Source of the DNA: Putridiphycobacter sp045110285
GTDB lineage: Bacteria; Bacteroidota; Bacteroidia; Flavobacteriales_D; Crocinitomicaceae
Direction of reading: 5' to 3'
Assembly: GCA_045110285.1 (NCBI GenBank)
Contig: JBGCGA010000013.1
Coordinates: 1-64,000 of the forward strand
DNA length: 64,000 nucleotides
This document shows positions 53,667-63,085 of the stretch, one piece after another (position 1 is the first letter of the stretch; every line of letters starts with the position of its first letter). A program made the position numbers and the translations under genes. The notes under the pieces were generated by a model. That model was not told the DNA's origin, did not search any database, and worked only from the letters and a program-made list of their open reading frames with translations.

Positions 53667-53704
53667 AAAAAAATGGCGTACACTTCTGTACGCCATTTTT
53701 TTTT
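53667..53704. terminator. Bidirectional terminator between subtilase and htpG
   Basis: AAAATGGCGTACA (53671-53683), loop CTTC and the exact complement TGTACGCCATTTT (53688-53700), with A-rich flank upstream and T-rich flank downstream. The 13-bp stem and the flanks work in both directions for the two convergent genes. Confidence 0.9.
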
Positions 53705-53722
53705 CGTTTGTATTATTTAAAT

Positions 53723-55618
53723 TTAGTCGATTAGCTCTACACTTCTATTAATGAATTTCGACAGCTCTTCTCCCTTCAACATTCCTTGCGACAATAGCGC
53801 AAGATCTGACAATTGTTTAGCTAATTTAGCTTTATTGTCTCCTTTTTTACGGAGTAAAGTTCCAACAGCTGGATGATTGGCATTGACCACAAAGTTGTAC
53901 ATTTCTGGAAATGCACCCATCATCATTCCACCGCCACCTAGCTTTTGCTGCTCCATCATTCGCCGCATAAACTCAGGTTGTGTTATTATTACTGGCGCTT
54001 CTGTCTCGCTCATGTTTTCAAATTGAATGGTAAATTTTTCTTTATTTACCGATCCTTCAAATAAAGGCTTTAACTTTTCTTTTTCTTCATCAGATAATTT
54101 AGAAGGTATTTCTACATCCGTTTTAATCAAATTATCAAGAGTGTCAGCATCTACTCTGGCAAAGTTTACTTTTTCAAGGTTACCTTCTAATTTTGCAATG
54201 AAGTGAGGAGTTAATGGACTGTCAAACAAAACAACATCATACCCTCTTTCGTTTGCATTAGCAATAAATTGGTGATGTGCTTCCTGACTATTGGCATAAA
54301 GAACAACCAAATTACCGTCTTTATCCGTTTGCGTCGCTTTTACTTTCTCTTGATATTCTTCAATTGTATAAAAAGAGCCATCAGTACTTTTTAACAGAGT
54401 GAATTTGTCTGCTTTTTCAGCAAATTTATCATCAGTTAAAGTTCCGTATTCAACAAATACTTTTAAATCATCCCATTTCTCTTCAAATCCTTTTCTGTCG
54501 TCGTTAAACATTGCCTTTAATTTGTCTGCCACCTTTTTAGTGATATGCGAGGCAATTTTTTTTACGTTACCATCACTTTGTAAATATGAACGAGATACAT
54601 TCAACGGAATATCAGGCGAATCAATTACACCATGAAGTAGCGTTAAGAATTCAGGTACAATCTGTTCAACAGAATCAGTAATAAAAACTTGGTTACTGTA
54701 AAGTTGAATTTTATTTTTTTGAACTTCTACATTCTCCTTTATTTTTGGAAAATATAATACACCTGTTAAGTTAAACGGGTAGTCAACATTAAGGTGAATA
54801 TGAAATAGAGGCTCATCAAATGAAGCCGGGTAAAGTTCACGGTAAAACGACTTATATTCCTCATCAGTTAAATCAGCAGGAGCTTTTACCCATAAAGGTT
54901 TTGTATTGTTAATTACCTTTGGTGACTTTTCTTCTACTTGCTTTACTTTGCCCTCGTCATCCTTTTCTCCCTTAGGATCGTCGATCATTTCCGTTTTTTC
55001 ACCAAAAACGATTTCAACTGGTAAAAACTTACAGTATTTATTCAATAAAGTATCAATTCTTGCTTCTTCCAAAAACTCTAAAGAATCTTCAGCAATATGT
55101 AATACTATTTCAGCACCCCTATCTGCTTTATCAATTTCAGAAATTGAATATTCAGGTGTGCCATCACTTTCCCACATCACTGCTTTAGCGCCTTCTTTAA
55201 ATGATAAGGTTTTTATTTGAACTTTATCTGCTACCATAAAAGCAGAGTAAAATCCTAATCCGAAGTGACCAATAATTTGTTCTGCCCCTTCTTTCCCTTC
55301 ATATTTTTTAACAAATTCTTCAGCTCCTGAGAATGCTATTTGATTAATGTATTTTTCAATTTCTTCTTCTGTCAGTCCAATCCCTCTATCTTTTACAGTT
55401 AAGGTTTTTGCTTCTTTATCGATAGAAATTTCGATTCTAGTATCGCCTATATCTCCTTTTACTTCTCCAGCTCCGCTTAATACTTTTAATTTACTGGTAG
55501 AATCAACTGCATTCGAAACTAACTCTCTTAAAAATATTTCATGATCGCTGTATAAAAAGCGCTTAATCAGTGGAAAAATATTTTCCGTTTGTACATTTAT
55601 TGTTCCTTTTGTTGCCAT
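53723..55618 (-). CDS. htpG: Chaperone HtpG (Hsp90)
   Basis: A 631-residue Hsp90 homologue. The GHKL ATPase domain is complete: FLRELVSNAVDS carries the catalytic Glu and Asn, DRGIGLTEEEI follows, and GHFGLGFYSAFMVAD forms the lid region. The middle domain contains the catalytic Arg in SRSYLQSDG. Between them is a charged linker of about 25 residues (KGEKDDEGKVKQVEEK), as usual in Bacteroidota HtpG. The C-terminal dimerisation domain is present. It is a single gene with a strong terminator. Its promoter region (55619-55821) shows no clear consensus. Confidence 0.96.
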   Translation of the reverse strand: MATKGTINVQTENIFPLIKRFLYSDHEIFLRELVSNAVDSTSKLKVLSGAGEVKGDIGDTRIEISIDKEAKTLTVKDRGIGLTEEEIEKYINQIAFSGAEEFVKKYEGKEGAEQIIGHFGLGFYSAFMVADKVQIKTLSFKEGAKAVMWESDGTPEYSISEIDKADRGAEIVLHIAEDSLEFLEEARIDTLLNKYCKFLPVEIVFGEKTEMIDDPKGEKDDEGKVKQVEEKSPKVINNTKPLWVKAPADLTDEEYKSFYRELYPASFDEPLFHIHLNVDYPFNLTGVLYFPKIKENVEVQKNKIQLYSNQVFITDSVEQIVPEFLTLLHGVIDSPDIPLNVSRSYLQSDGNVKKIASHITKKVADKLKAMFNDDRKGFEEKWDDLKVFVEYGTLTDDKFAEKADKFTLLKSTDGSFYTIEEYQEKVKATQTDKDGNLVVLYANSQEAHHQFIANANERGYDVVLFDSPLTPHFIAKLEGNLEKVNFARVDADTLDNLIKTDVEIPSKLSDEEKEKLKPLFEGSVNKEKFTIQFENMSETEAPVIITQPEFMRRMMEQQKLGGGGMMMGAFPEMYNFVVNANHPAVGTLLRKKGDNKAKLAKQLSDLALLSQGMLKGEELSKFINRSVELID

Positions 55619-55821
55619 AATTAGTGTTTAATATTTTTGGTCATTCCTTCTTTGTCAAAGTCTGTACCATTGATGAATCGCTGACAAAATGACTGAAATA
55701 AAGACTTAAATTCTGTAGTTGTGGCGACATTTTTGCAGTATGATTTGTTTAAAATGTAACTAGCTGTTCAATAATTCCGTAAAAACAAGGGCTAACTTGC
55801 TTTGCATTAGTAAATAGAAAC

Positions 55822-56376
55822 ATGTTTAGAGTTCTTAAAATTGGTTTATTCTGTGGTTCACTGTTTTGGTCAGGCGCAATATTGGCTCAAAAAAACAACC
55901 AATTTGCTATAGGTTTAATGCCTGGCGGAAACAATAGTCTATTGTCTTTTGCCATTGTTACCTATTCTGGCGGCACATATATTGGAACAAAGCGTTTGTC
56001 CGAGCAACAATTTATGTTTTTCGCGCTCGGTTACTGGCCTACTCGAGCCAATCCAAACAAAGAAAACCTGTTTAAAAAGAATGGAATAAGAGGCGTTGAA
56101 TTAACATATGATGATTTTGGCAAAGTAAATGGCTACACCAAAGGCCCTATTTTTCAACTATGGCGCATAAAATATATGAGTCATCCTGCTAGAAGAGATT
56201 TGCCGTCAGGCTGGAGTCAAAGTCCATATATGCCTAGTAAAAGCCAAGCTATCTATTTGTATGAAACCTATGGAGTTTTAAACGTAAACACCCATTTTTT
56301 TGTTGGCGAAAAATTATTTCAATTACTAAAAGATGTGCAAGACCCTACTTGGGTAAGCGCCTACCAAGCCATATAA
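55822..56376 (+). CDS. Exported protein of unknown function
   Basis: A 184-residue protein with a signal peptide ending AILA before Gln. The mature part has a repeated aromatic/basic pattern (QFAIGLMPGGNNSLLSFAIVTYSGGTYIG, YWPTRANPNKENLF, ELTYDDFGKVNGYTKGPIFQLWRIKYMSHPA), giving a beta-rich, Tyr/Trp-rich character. I do not recognise a family. It ends 38 bases before the MeaB start, and a -7 element lies in between, so MeaB may be transcribed separately. Confidence 0.55.
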   Translation: MFRVLKIGLFCGSLFWSGAILAQKNNQFAIGLMPGGNNSLLSFAIVTYSGGTYIGTKRLSEQQFMFFALGYWPTRANPNKENLFKKNGIRGVELTYDDFGKVNGYTKGPIFQLWRIKYMSHPARRDLPSGWSQSPYMPSKSQAIYLYETYGVLNVNTHFFVGEKLFQLLKDVQDPTWVSAYQAI

Positions 56377-56386
56377 TAAAAAACAG

Positions 56387-56394
56387 TATTTTTG
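56387..56394 (+). promoter_or_regulatory. Candidate -7 promoter element of meaB
   Basis: TATTTTTG matches TAnnTTTG exactly and lies 20 bases before the GTG start at 56415. This supports the GTG as start, because a more upstream start would lie outside the transcript. Confidence 0.5.
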
Positions 56395-56414
56395 TACTGT
56401 ACATTTTAATAATT

Positions 56415-57467
56415 GTGAGCCAATCAACAAATCCGCACCAAAAGCAAATTGATGCCTTAATTGCTAAAAAAAAGCAAAGACAAAACGCCCTGTCTGAAGA
56501 TGAGATTAGCCGAAGAATTTTGGATGGAGACATTAGTGCATTAAGTAGCGCAATTACTTTATTAGAAAGTACAAAAAAAAGTGACCAAATGATAGCACAG
56601 GCAATCATTAGTAATTGTATTCCGCAATCAGGCAAAAGCATTAGAATTGGAATTACAGGTGTGCCAGGCGTTGGCAAAAGTACTTTTATTGAATCTTTTG
56701 GCGAAGGATTGATTAAACAAGGAAAAAAAGTAGCCGTATTAGCCATTGATCCAAGCAGTGAAAGAACTGGCGGTAGTATTTTAGGAGATAAAACTAGAAT
56801 GAACCAGTTAGCCATTAATCCGAACGCCTATATCCGCCCTACTTCATCTTCGGGATCTCTTGGTGGTGTAGCTAGAAAAACCAGAGAAAGTATTATACTT
56901 TGTGAAGCGGCTGGTTTTGATACCATTTTAGTTGAAACAGTAGGTGTTGGCCAATCAGAAACTGCTGTACATTCCATGACTGACTTTTTTTTATTACTCA
57001 TGTTAGCTGGCGCTGGAGACGAATTACAAGGAATTAAGCGAGGGATAATGGAAATGGCTGATACGATTTTAATTACAAAAACAGATGGCGAAAACGTTAA
57101 GCAAGCCAATTTAGCTAGATTAGATTATAAAAATGCACTGCACCTATTCCCTGCAAATGAAAACAATTGGATACCGAAAGTAGAAACGATTAGTGCCATT
57201 GAAAATTTTGGAATAGAAAAAGTAATCCAAATAATTGACACTTTTAAAACTCAAACGGCTGATACGGGATTTTTTGACAAAAAAAGACAAACTCAGCAAG
57301 TGTATTGGATGCATGAAAGTTTAAAAGATTTGATTTTAGACAAGGCATACAACAATGCTAACTTTAAGTCAAAAATAAAGAATTTCGAATCTGACCTTAA
57401 ATCAGGAAAAATCAGTTCATTTGCAGCTGCAGAAGAACTATTTAAAAACATTAATAAAAATGACTGA
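56415..57467 (+). CDS. meaB: Methylmalonyl-CoA mutase-associated GTPase MeaB
   Basis: The start is GTG at 56415. The frame extends upstream only to a TTG at 56349 inside the previous gene, encoding hydrophobic residues with no family similarity, and no ATG is available. The 350-residue product is a SIMIBI-class GTPase with Walker A GVPGVGKST, switch-region DPSSERTGGSILGDKTRM and a Walker B region with VETVGVGQSE. The G4-like motif is in ITKTDGEN. MeaB protects and reactivates the B12-dependent methylmalonyl-CoA mutase, whose gene is not in the window. The S4 gene overlaps its end by 8 bases. Confidence 0.93.
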   Translation: MSQSTNPHQKQIDALIAKKKQRQNALSEDEISRRILDGDISALSSAITLLESTKKSDQMIAQAIISNCIPQSGKSIRIGITGVPGVGKSTFIESFGEGLIKQGKKVAVLAIDPSSERTGGSILGDKTRMNQLAINPNAYIRPTSSSGSLGGVARKTRESIILCEAAGFDTILVETVGVGQSETAVHSMTDFFLLLMLAGAGDELQGIKRGIMEMADTILITKTDGENVKQANLARLDYKNALHLFPANENNWIPKVETISAIENFGIEKVIQIIDTFKTQTADTGFFDKKRQTQQVYWMHESLKDLILDKAYNNANFKSKIKNFESDLKSGKISSFAAAEELFKNINKND

Positions 57468-57678
57468 ATTAACATTTGAATTAAAAGAAGGACAGCCTTA
57501 TATTGAATTAAATAAAGTATTGCAGATTCTTAAGTTGGCTCAAACCGGAGGTCATGCCAAAATTCTAATTCAAAACGAAGAAGTGAAGGTAAATGGCCAA
57601 ACTGAGACCCGAGTTCGAAACAAACTGGTGAAGGGTGATTTAGTTGAGTGTGATGACAAAATTGTAAAGATTATCTAA
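57460..57678 (+). CDS. S4-domain RNA-binding protein (YbcJ-like)
   Basis: I choose the ATG at 57460, which overlaps the meaB stop; a longer frame from 57421 adds 13 residues encoded inside meaB. The 72-residue product is a single S4 domain: PYIELNKVLQILKLAQTGGHAKILIQNEEVKVNGQ followed by TRVRNKLVKGDLVE. This YbcJ-like form is thought to bind structured RNA, perhaps ribosomal. The gene is translationally coupled to meaB, though no functional link between the two is known. Confidence 0.9.
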   Translation: MTELTFELKEGQPYIELNKVLQILKLAQTGGHAKILIQNEEVKVNGQTETRVRNKLVKGDLVECDDKIVKII

Positions 57679-57784
57679 TCACAAATAATTTATTTTCAGT
57701 ACATTTAAACATTTTAATTTTATTGAAACAAATGCTTGTGCTTGCATTTTGTGGAGTTGAATTAATCTGAATTACCTTAAATTT

Positions 57785-59857
57785 ATGAAGACTGTTTACT
57801 TAATTTTCTATTTATTTTTATCATTTTCCACTTACGCTACTCATGTTGCAGGTGGAGTTATTACCTATGCTCCCACTGGAAACTTAAATGAATACGAGTT
57901 TACCTTAACAGTATATCGGGATTGTGATGCGTTTGCAAATATAGGTGATACAGTTCAATTGTCAGTTTCCAATTCATGCGGAATTATTAATAGTCCTCAA
58001 ATTGCATTGGCAAAAATTTCAGTTGAAGAGATCTCTCAAATTTGCACTGCTGAACTGGCAAATACAAGTTGCGGAGGAACTGCAGCACTAGAAGGTATTG
58101 AAAAACAGGTTTTCAAAGGAACAAGCACTCTTTCTGGCATCTGTTCCGAGTGGAATTTGAGTTATAAATCATGTAATAGAAATACATCATCAAACCTTCA
58201 AAATTCAGAAAGTAAATGCTTTTACATTGAAACAAAGCTAAATAACGCTAATTTCCCATGTAATTCTTCACCAATAATTGTCGGACAATATCAAATTCCG
58301 TACACATGTGCAGGTCAGTCAATAAATTTATCTTCTTTTGTTATTGACAAAGATGGAGATTCTTTAAGCTTTAGCTTTATAAACTCTCTTGAATCAGGTG
58401 GATCACCAATTCAATATAATGCCCCTTTTACAGCTGCCCAACCAATTCCTGGAATTACAATTTCGAATACTGGCGAAATAAGTTTTAATTACTCTATCAC
58501 GGGCAGTTTTGTGCTCACTGTATTAGTAGAAGAATTTGATGACCAAGGGCTACTAAAAGGCTCAATCATCCATGACTTTCAAGTAGTGATTGAAACCTGC
58601 ACAAACAACATACCATTTGTCACTAGTATTTCTAATTTTAACAACCTAGGAACTACCGCATACCTTAATAGTGATACAATTTTTGTAGGGTTCAATGACC
58701 AATTTTGCTTTGACGTAGAATTTTGGGACCCCGACCCCAACACAGCTCTTATTTTGAGCAGTGACATTCAAGATATACTACCTGGTGCTTCGGTTACAAC
58801 TTCGAGTGGAAATAATCCTGAAACTATAACAATTTGCGGAGCATATAACCCTAATTTTATTGGAGGATTTTTCTCGGTCAGTGCAACAGATGATGCTTGT
58901 CCAATACCGGGAGTTAATACTAAGATTTTTCACTTAAGCTTACCGACATCTTTACTTCCAATACCAGATACTATGATTATATGTGGTGGAAATATTTCAA
59001 CAAATTTAAATTGTAGCACCATATCGGAATCACTTGAATGGAAAGACAACAATGGAAACTTACTTATTGTAGGGACAGATATTAGCTGTAATCCCTGCCT
59101 GAGTCCAGATCTGTTGTTCACTACAAGTAGAACAATTTCTGCTAACCTTCTTTCAAATCCCTTAATAACAAAAGATATTTTTATCGATTTCTATACAGTG
59201 CCGTCTCCATTTTTAACTGACACAACATTTACCTGTTTAAATACTGATTTTCAATTTACAGGCCCGCACGGCCAGTATAATGAAACTTGGATGTATGATT
59301 CAATCATTTTTAATCAAAATCAACCAACAATTAATACCACCGACACCACATTTCTTTATTATTCGGACAATGCATCAAACGTTTGTTTTTACGAAGATTC
59401 AACGCTCATATATCCTACAAAACCTACCGCCACAATATCTGGTGATTATTCAGGACTATCTGCAAATACCATGAATGGATACCTATGGACATTTAACAAC
59501 TTTTTATTGCTCAATGAAACATATCAAACCCATATACCTCTTGGTAATGGTGATTATAGAGTAATTGGTTATAATACATATAATTGCAGTGATACTTCTA
59601 ATGTAATTGCTATATCAATACTTGAAATTCCGAGCTTAGAAAAAGAAATGCAAGTAGTTAGAACTGCAGAAGTAGTAAAAGTGAATGCTCATGAAAACTT
59701 TACTGAGATTTTTGTTTACAATATACAAGGTAAATTAATTTTAACACAATCAGTAAACACAAGTACAACTATTATTCAGTTACCTCATGCCATTCAATCA
59801 TATATTATAGTGGCTACAGGAAAAAATGGAGAATTATTATCGGTTAAAAAAATCTGA
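57785..59857 (+). CDS. Cys-rich secreted protein, paralogue A (T9SS-type)
   Basis: A 690-residue secreted protein with a signal peptide ending STYA. Residues 19-270 resemble the N-terminal region of large Bacteroidota surface proteins: HVAGGVITYAPTG, YEFTLTVYRDCD, SVSNSCGI, ISQICTAEL, PYTCAGQSINL, DKDGDSLSFSF, and EEFDDQGLLKGSIIHDFQ. It carries about 20 Cys with conserved spacing. The C-terminal 80 residues (VVKVNAHENFTEIFVYNIQGKLILTQSV) read as a T9SS type A sorting domain without the usual P-N-P start. Paralogue B follows directly. A role as cell-surface adhesin is plausible. Confidence 0.75.
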   Translation: MKTVYLIFYLFLSFSTYATHVAGGVITYAPTGNLNEYEFTLTVYRDCDAFANIGDTVQLSVSNSCGIINSPQIALAKISVEEISQICTAELANTSCGGTAALEGIEKQVFKGTSTLSGICSEWNLSYKSCNRNTSSNLQNSESKCFYIETKLNNANFPCNSSPIIVGQYQIPYTCAGQSINLSSFVIDKDGDSLSFSFINSLESGGSPIQYNAPFTAAQPIPGITISNTGEISFNYSITGSFVLTVLVEEFDDQGLLKGSIIHDFQVVIETCTNNIPFVTSISNFNNLGTTAYLNSDTIFVGFNDQFCFDVEFWDPDPNTALILSSDIQDILPGASVTTSSGNNPETITICGAYNPNFIGGFFSVSATDDACPIPGVNTKIFHLSLPTSLLPIPDTMIICGGNISTNLNCSTISESLEWKDNNGNLLIVGTDISCNPCLSPDLLFTTSRTISANLLSNPLITKDIFIDFYTVPSPFLTDTTFTCLNTDFQFTGPHGQYNETWMYDSIIFNQNQPTINTTDTTFLYYSDNASNVCFYEDSTLIYPTKPTATISGDYSGLSANTMNGYLWTFNNFLLLNETYQTHIPLGNGDYRVIGYNTYNCSDTSNVIAISILEIPSLEKEMQVVRTAEVVKVNAHENFTEIFVYNIQGKLILTQSVNTSTTIIQLPHAIQSYIIVATGKNGELLSVKKI

Positions 59858-59964
59858 TAGTGTTATTCAATTTTATTGCATTTTAGTAAAAACATGGCAA
59901 CCATTTAACATTAATTATCGACTATGTAACAACTAAAAACATTTACAAACAAATTTACAATTTA

Positions 59965-62034
59965 GTGCACTTGAAAAACCTACTATTTTTATTGTTCACA
60001 GTTTTTTCATGCTATGTTTCAGCCTCTTCAATCGCAGGTGGAAACATCACTTACAAACCAACGGGAGTTTTAAACGAATTTGAATTTACTGCTAATATTT
60101 TTGTGGATTGTAGTGGTGCACAGCCTGCAAACACAGTACCAATATCTATAAAAAACTTTTGTGGAACAGCACCAGACGTTACAATTACACTAGACCTAGA
60201 TTCAATTGTAGAAATATCTCAAATTTGTACTTCACAAATTAACAACACAACATGCGACCAATTACCGGGGCAATTGCAAGGTAGGCAACATTTTATTTAT
60301 AGAGGTACATACCAACTACCAACCAATTGTAATGAGTGGATTATCAGTGCGTCTATTTCCAGTCGAAGTCCAACCGTTAATACCTCTGGTGGAGACTTTT
60401 ATGTAGAATCGAAACTGGATAATTTAAATAACATTTGTAATTCTTCTCCAAGCGTTACAAAATTTCATTACATCCCATATGCTTGCATCAATGAAACCAT
60501 TGCCATACCAGGTAATTATTCTGATCCTGACGGTGATTCACTTGGTTATTCTTTAGTTGCTGGCTTGGCTAGTCCCGGTTTTCCGCTTACTTATTCGTCT
60601 CCTTTTACAGCTACTTCACCAATTGCAGGACTATGGATTGATTCAATAACAGGAACACTATCAATTACACCAAATACTCCTGGAGCTTTTATTGTTTCAA
60701 TTTTAATCGAGGAATTTGACGGTCAAGGAATTATAAAGGGATCAATAATTCATGACTTTCATATAGTTGCAATGTCTTGTTCGAATCAGGCTCCAATCTA
60801 TGATGGTGTATTTAACTTTGACGATTCAGGTACAAATTCAACATTTATGCAAGACACAATAACTATGGGTCCATTAGATGAATTTTGCTTGGAAGTGCAT
60901 TATTCTGATTTAGATGTCAACGCAACTCTTGAAAACTTTACAAATGTGCAAGATATTTTACCCAATGCTGTTGTAACTTCAATACCCGGGAATCCTGCCA
61001 TTCTAAAAATATGCTGGGCATTTGATCAAAACTACACTGGATCCACCTTCTATGTTGAGACATCAAATAATACGTGTCCCGTTCCAGGAGTGGCTTCACA
61101 TATTTTTCATTTAGATTTGCCAGCTTCAGTAGCAGGTATTCCAGATACTCTTCCCCAATGTAATCTTCCAGCGCCTCCAATTCAGTTCGGCTGTTCAGTC
61201 CCATCATTATTAGGGTGGAGTGATAGCAATGGGAACTTACTAGATGTAGGCATTGATATTTCTTGCAATCCATGTAATAGTCCAGACTTCTTGTTCACAA
61301 CTGACACAACAATTTCGGTATTCAACTACGATTACCCCGGTATTTCACAGCCAATTTTTATTGAATACATTAATTTGAATCAAGACATTTTACCTGATAC
61401 AACATACATTTGCAATGGTGAGCTTTTTACGTTTACAGGTCCTTATCCGAACTATACCGAAATTTGGTCAAATACTTTTAGTACCACCGTTCAAAATTCA
61501 ATTATAGTAAGTAGTTCAAGTCCATCAATGCTATATTACGACCTCAATGCCTACAATTACTGCTTTGTTTCAGATTCGACAGAATTGATAGCAACTAGCC
61601 CAACTGTTGTCATTAGTTTGGCCAACTCATTTCTTTTAGCCAATACACTTTCAGGCTATCAATGGCTCTTAAATAATGCACCAATTGGTGGGGCCAACAG
61701 TCAAATATTTACGCCTGTTCTTAACGGAAATTATTCAGTAATCGGTTACGACAATTGGAATTGTTCTGATACATCAAATGTGATAGAAATTACTTCGGCA
61801 AATATTGATGAATATGAAACGAATATTTCTATCACTCGAGCTAATAATGTGATCAGAATAAGTGGAATGAACCAAGCTGGAGTGTTTGAACTCTATGACA
61901 TTCAAGGAAGGCTTATTTCAAAGGAGTCTCTATTTGAATCAGAATTCAAAATTGAACTCCCCATTTCTAGTCAACTTTATGTGGCTAGAATTAGTTCGCT
62001 TACTGGAGAATTAATTCTTTCAAAAAAACTATGA
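59965..62034 (+). CDS. Cys-rich secreted protein, paralogue B (T9SS-type)
   Basis: A 689-residue tandem paralogue of the preceding gene with nearly identical length and the same block order: SIAGGNITYKPTG, FEFTANIFVDC, ISQICTSQI, PYACINETIAI, DPDGDSLGYSL, EEFDGQGIIKGSIIHDFH, and a C-terminal AGVFELYDIQGRLISKES. The start is not ATG: a GTG at 59965 (MHLKNLLFLLF) or a TTG at 59971 (MKNLLFLLF), with the signal peptide ending VSA. Both proteins share Cys positions and diverge elsewhere, so the duplication is old. It ends in a hairpin terminator. Confidence 0.75.
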   Translation: MHLKNLLFLLFTVFSCYVSASSIAGGNITYKPTGVLNEFEFTANIFVDCSGAQPANTVPISIKNFCGTAPDVTITLDLDSIVEISQICTSQINNTTCDQLPGQLQGRQHFIYRGTYQLPTNCNEWIISASISSRSPTVNTSGGDFYVESKLDNLNNICNSSPSVTKFHYIPYACINETIAIPGNYSDPDGDSLGYSLVAGLASPGFPLTYSSPFTATSPIAGLWIDSITGTLSITPNTPGAFIVSILIEEFDGQGIIKGSIIHDFHIVAMSCSNQAPIYDGVFNFDDSGTNSTFMQDTITMGPLDEFCLEVHYSDLDVNATLENFTNVQDILPNAVVTSIPGNPAILKICWAFDQNYTGSTFYVETSNNTCPVPGVASHIFHLDLPASVAGIPDTLPQCNLPAPPIQFGCSVPSLLGWSDSNGNLLDVGIDISCNPCNSPDFLFTTDTTISVFNYDYPGISQPIFIEYINLNQDILPDTTYICNGELFTFTGPYPNYTEIWSNTFSTTVQNSIIVSSSSPSMLYYDLNAYNYCFVSDSTELIATSPTVVISLANSFLLANTLSGYQWLLNNAPIGGANSQIFTPVLNGNYSVIGYDNWNCSDTSNVIEITSANIDEYETNISITRANNVIRISGMNQAGVFELYDIQGRLISKESLFESEFKIELPISSQLYVARISSLTGELILSKKL

Positions 62035-62064
62035 GTGCACCCTTTCGAAGTCCTTAAATTATAC

Positions 62065-62095
62065 AAAAAAAGTCAGCTTAATCGTTGACTTTTTT
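62065..62095 (+). terminator. Rho-independent terminator
   Basis: AAAAAAGTCA (to 62075) / TGACTTTTTT (62086-62095), a 10-bp stem with a 10-base loop, ending in the T-run. It follows the stop of paralogue B by about 30 bases. Confidence 0.7.
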
Positions 62096-62131
62096 CTATT
62101 TTTACGGGAATCAAAACCCAAGTTTCCTTAA

Positions 62132-63085
62132 ATGGATTTTAACGAAGAAAAATTTCAAGCTCACTTAAAAGAAATAGTTGCTGCTGGCGAAGTAGATGGA
62201 GAAAGACCATTGACACTTTCGGAACTGCAAGAATTAGCCAATTCAATGGGATTATCAGATTCTGATTGGGCTCGACTTTTAAAAGAAGCAGATCAGAACT
62301 TGGCCTTAGCAAAAAACCACTTATCGGCTCGAAATTTTGTGGATGCTGTAGCTGCGGCTGATAAAGCAACAGCCATTAATCCTTACTTAAAAGATGGAAA
62401 TTCGGTTTTAGCGCAAGCCTATTTAATGCAATGGATTGATGACCAAGATTCAGTAAAACTGCAAAAGGCAGAATTTTTTGCTAGAAAAGAGTTGAAAGTT
62501 GATCCATCAGATGTAGAGGCTTTAAAAGTTTTAAGCACTGTTCAAAATAAGAAAAGGTTAAAGACAGATGATGGCAAACTAAAAAAATATGTTTTGTATG
62601 GTGTTGCCACGCTATTTTTAGTTTTTGTTTTGGGATACTGTGCCATAAGTCCTTCCACTTCGGGTAGTACTTCGCTGATAAAAAATCAACTCATTGAACT
62701 TGAAGAAACTGTAAGTGCGAAATTGGAGCTTGTAAACTCTGCTACTGCTCGAAGAAATAATTTGGTGCCTGAGCTTTTAAAATCTGTAAACGGAAATACA
62801 AGTATTAATGAAGATATTGAAATACTGCAATCTAAAATTGAAAATGCTCGTCAAAAAGAAAGAATCACCTTAGAACTAGAACTCGAACAAAAAATTAATC
62901 AGGCAAAAGCCCTAGCAGGTTCAGGAGCTGAAAAGAATGCGTTGATTATTAGTATTGAAGGCGCTGAGAACAGAATTAGTTTTGCCCGTAATGAATACAA
63001 TGAAGCCGTAAGGCAATATAACACAGTTGTAAAACAAAACGGAGGAGACTTTGAGGGATTTGAAACAAAACCTTACTATAAATGA
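62132..63085 (+). CDS. TPR-transmembrane-LemA fusion protein
   Basis: A 317-residue protein with three parts. Residues 1-140 are cytosolic and helical with a TPR pair (AKNHLSARNFVDAVAAADKATAINP, then KAEFFARKELKVDPSDVEAL). Residues 153-172 form one transmembrane helix. Residues 185-317 resemble a shortened LemA domain: KLELVNSATARRNNLVPELLKSV, then ISIEGAENRISFARNEYNEAVRQYN and a final FEGFETKPYYK. LemA proteins normally have a short cytosolic start and a longer extracytoplasmic part, so the N-terminal TPR region is an addition. The TPM gene overlaps its stop as ATGA. Confidence 0.8.
   Translation: MDFNEEKFQAHLKEIVAAGEVDGERPLTLSELQELANSMGLSDSDWARLLKEADQNLALAKNHLSARNFVDAVAAADKATAINPYLKDGNSVLAQAYLMQWIDDQDSVKLQKAEFFARKELKVDPSDVEALKVLSTVQNKKRLKTDDGKLKKYVLYGVATLFLVFVLGYCAISPSTSGSTSLIKNQLIELEETVSAKLELVNSATARRNNLVPELLKSVNGNTSINEDIEILQSKIENARQKERITLELELEQKINQAKALAGSGAEKNALIISIEGAENRISFARNEYNEAVRQYNTVVKQNGGDFEGFETKPYYK

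Noticed and set aside
55619..55821. Search for a tRNA, small RNA or heat-shock element before htpG
   Set aside because: I find no cloverleaf, CIRCE-like inverted repeat or exact -7 element in this 203-base gap.
56349..56414. TTG start for MeaB giving 22 more residues
   Set aside because: It would start inside the preceding gene and upstream of the promoter element; the GTG at 56415 gives the usual family N-terminus length.
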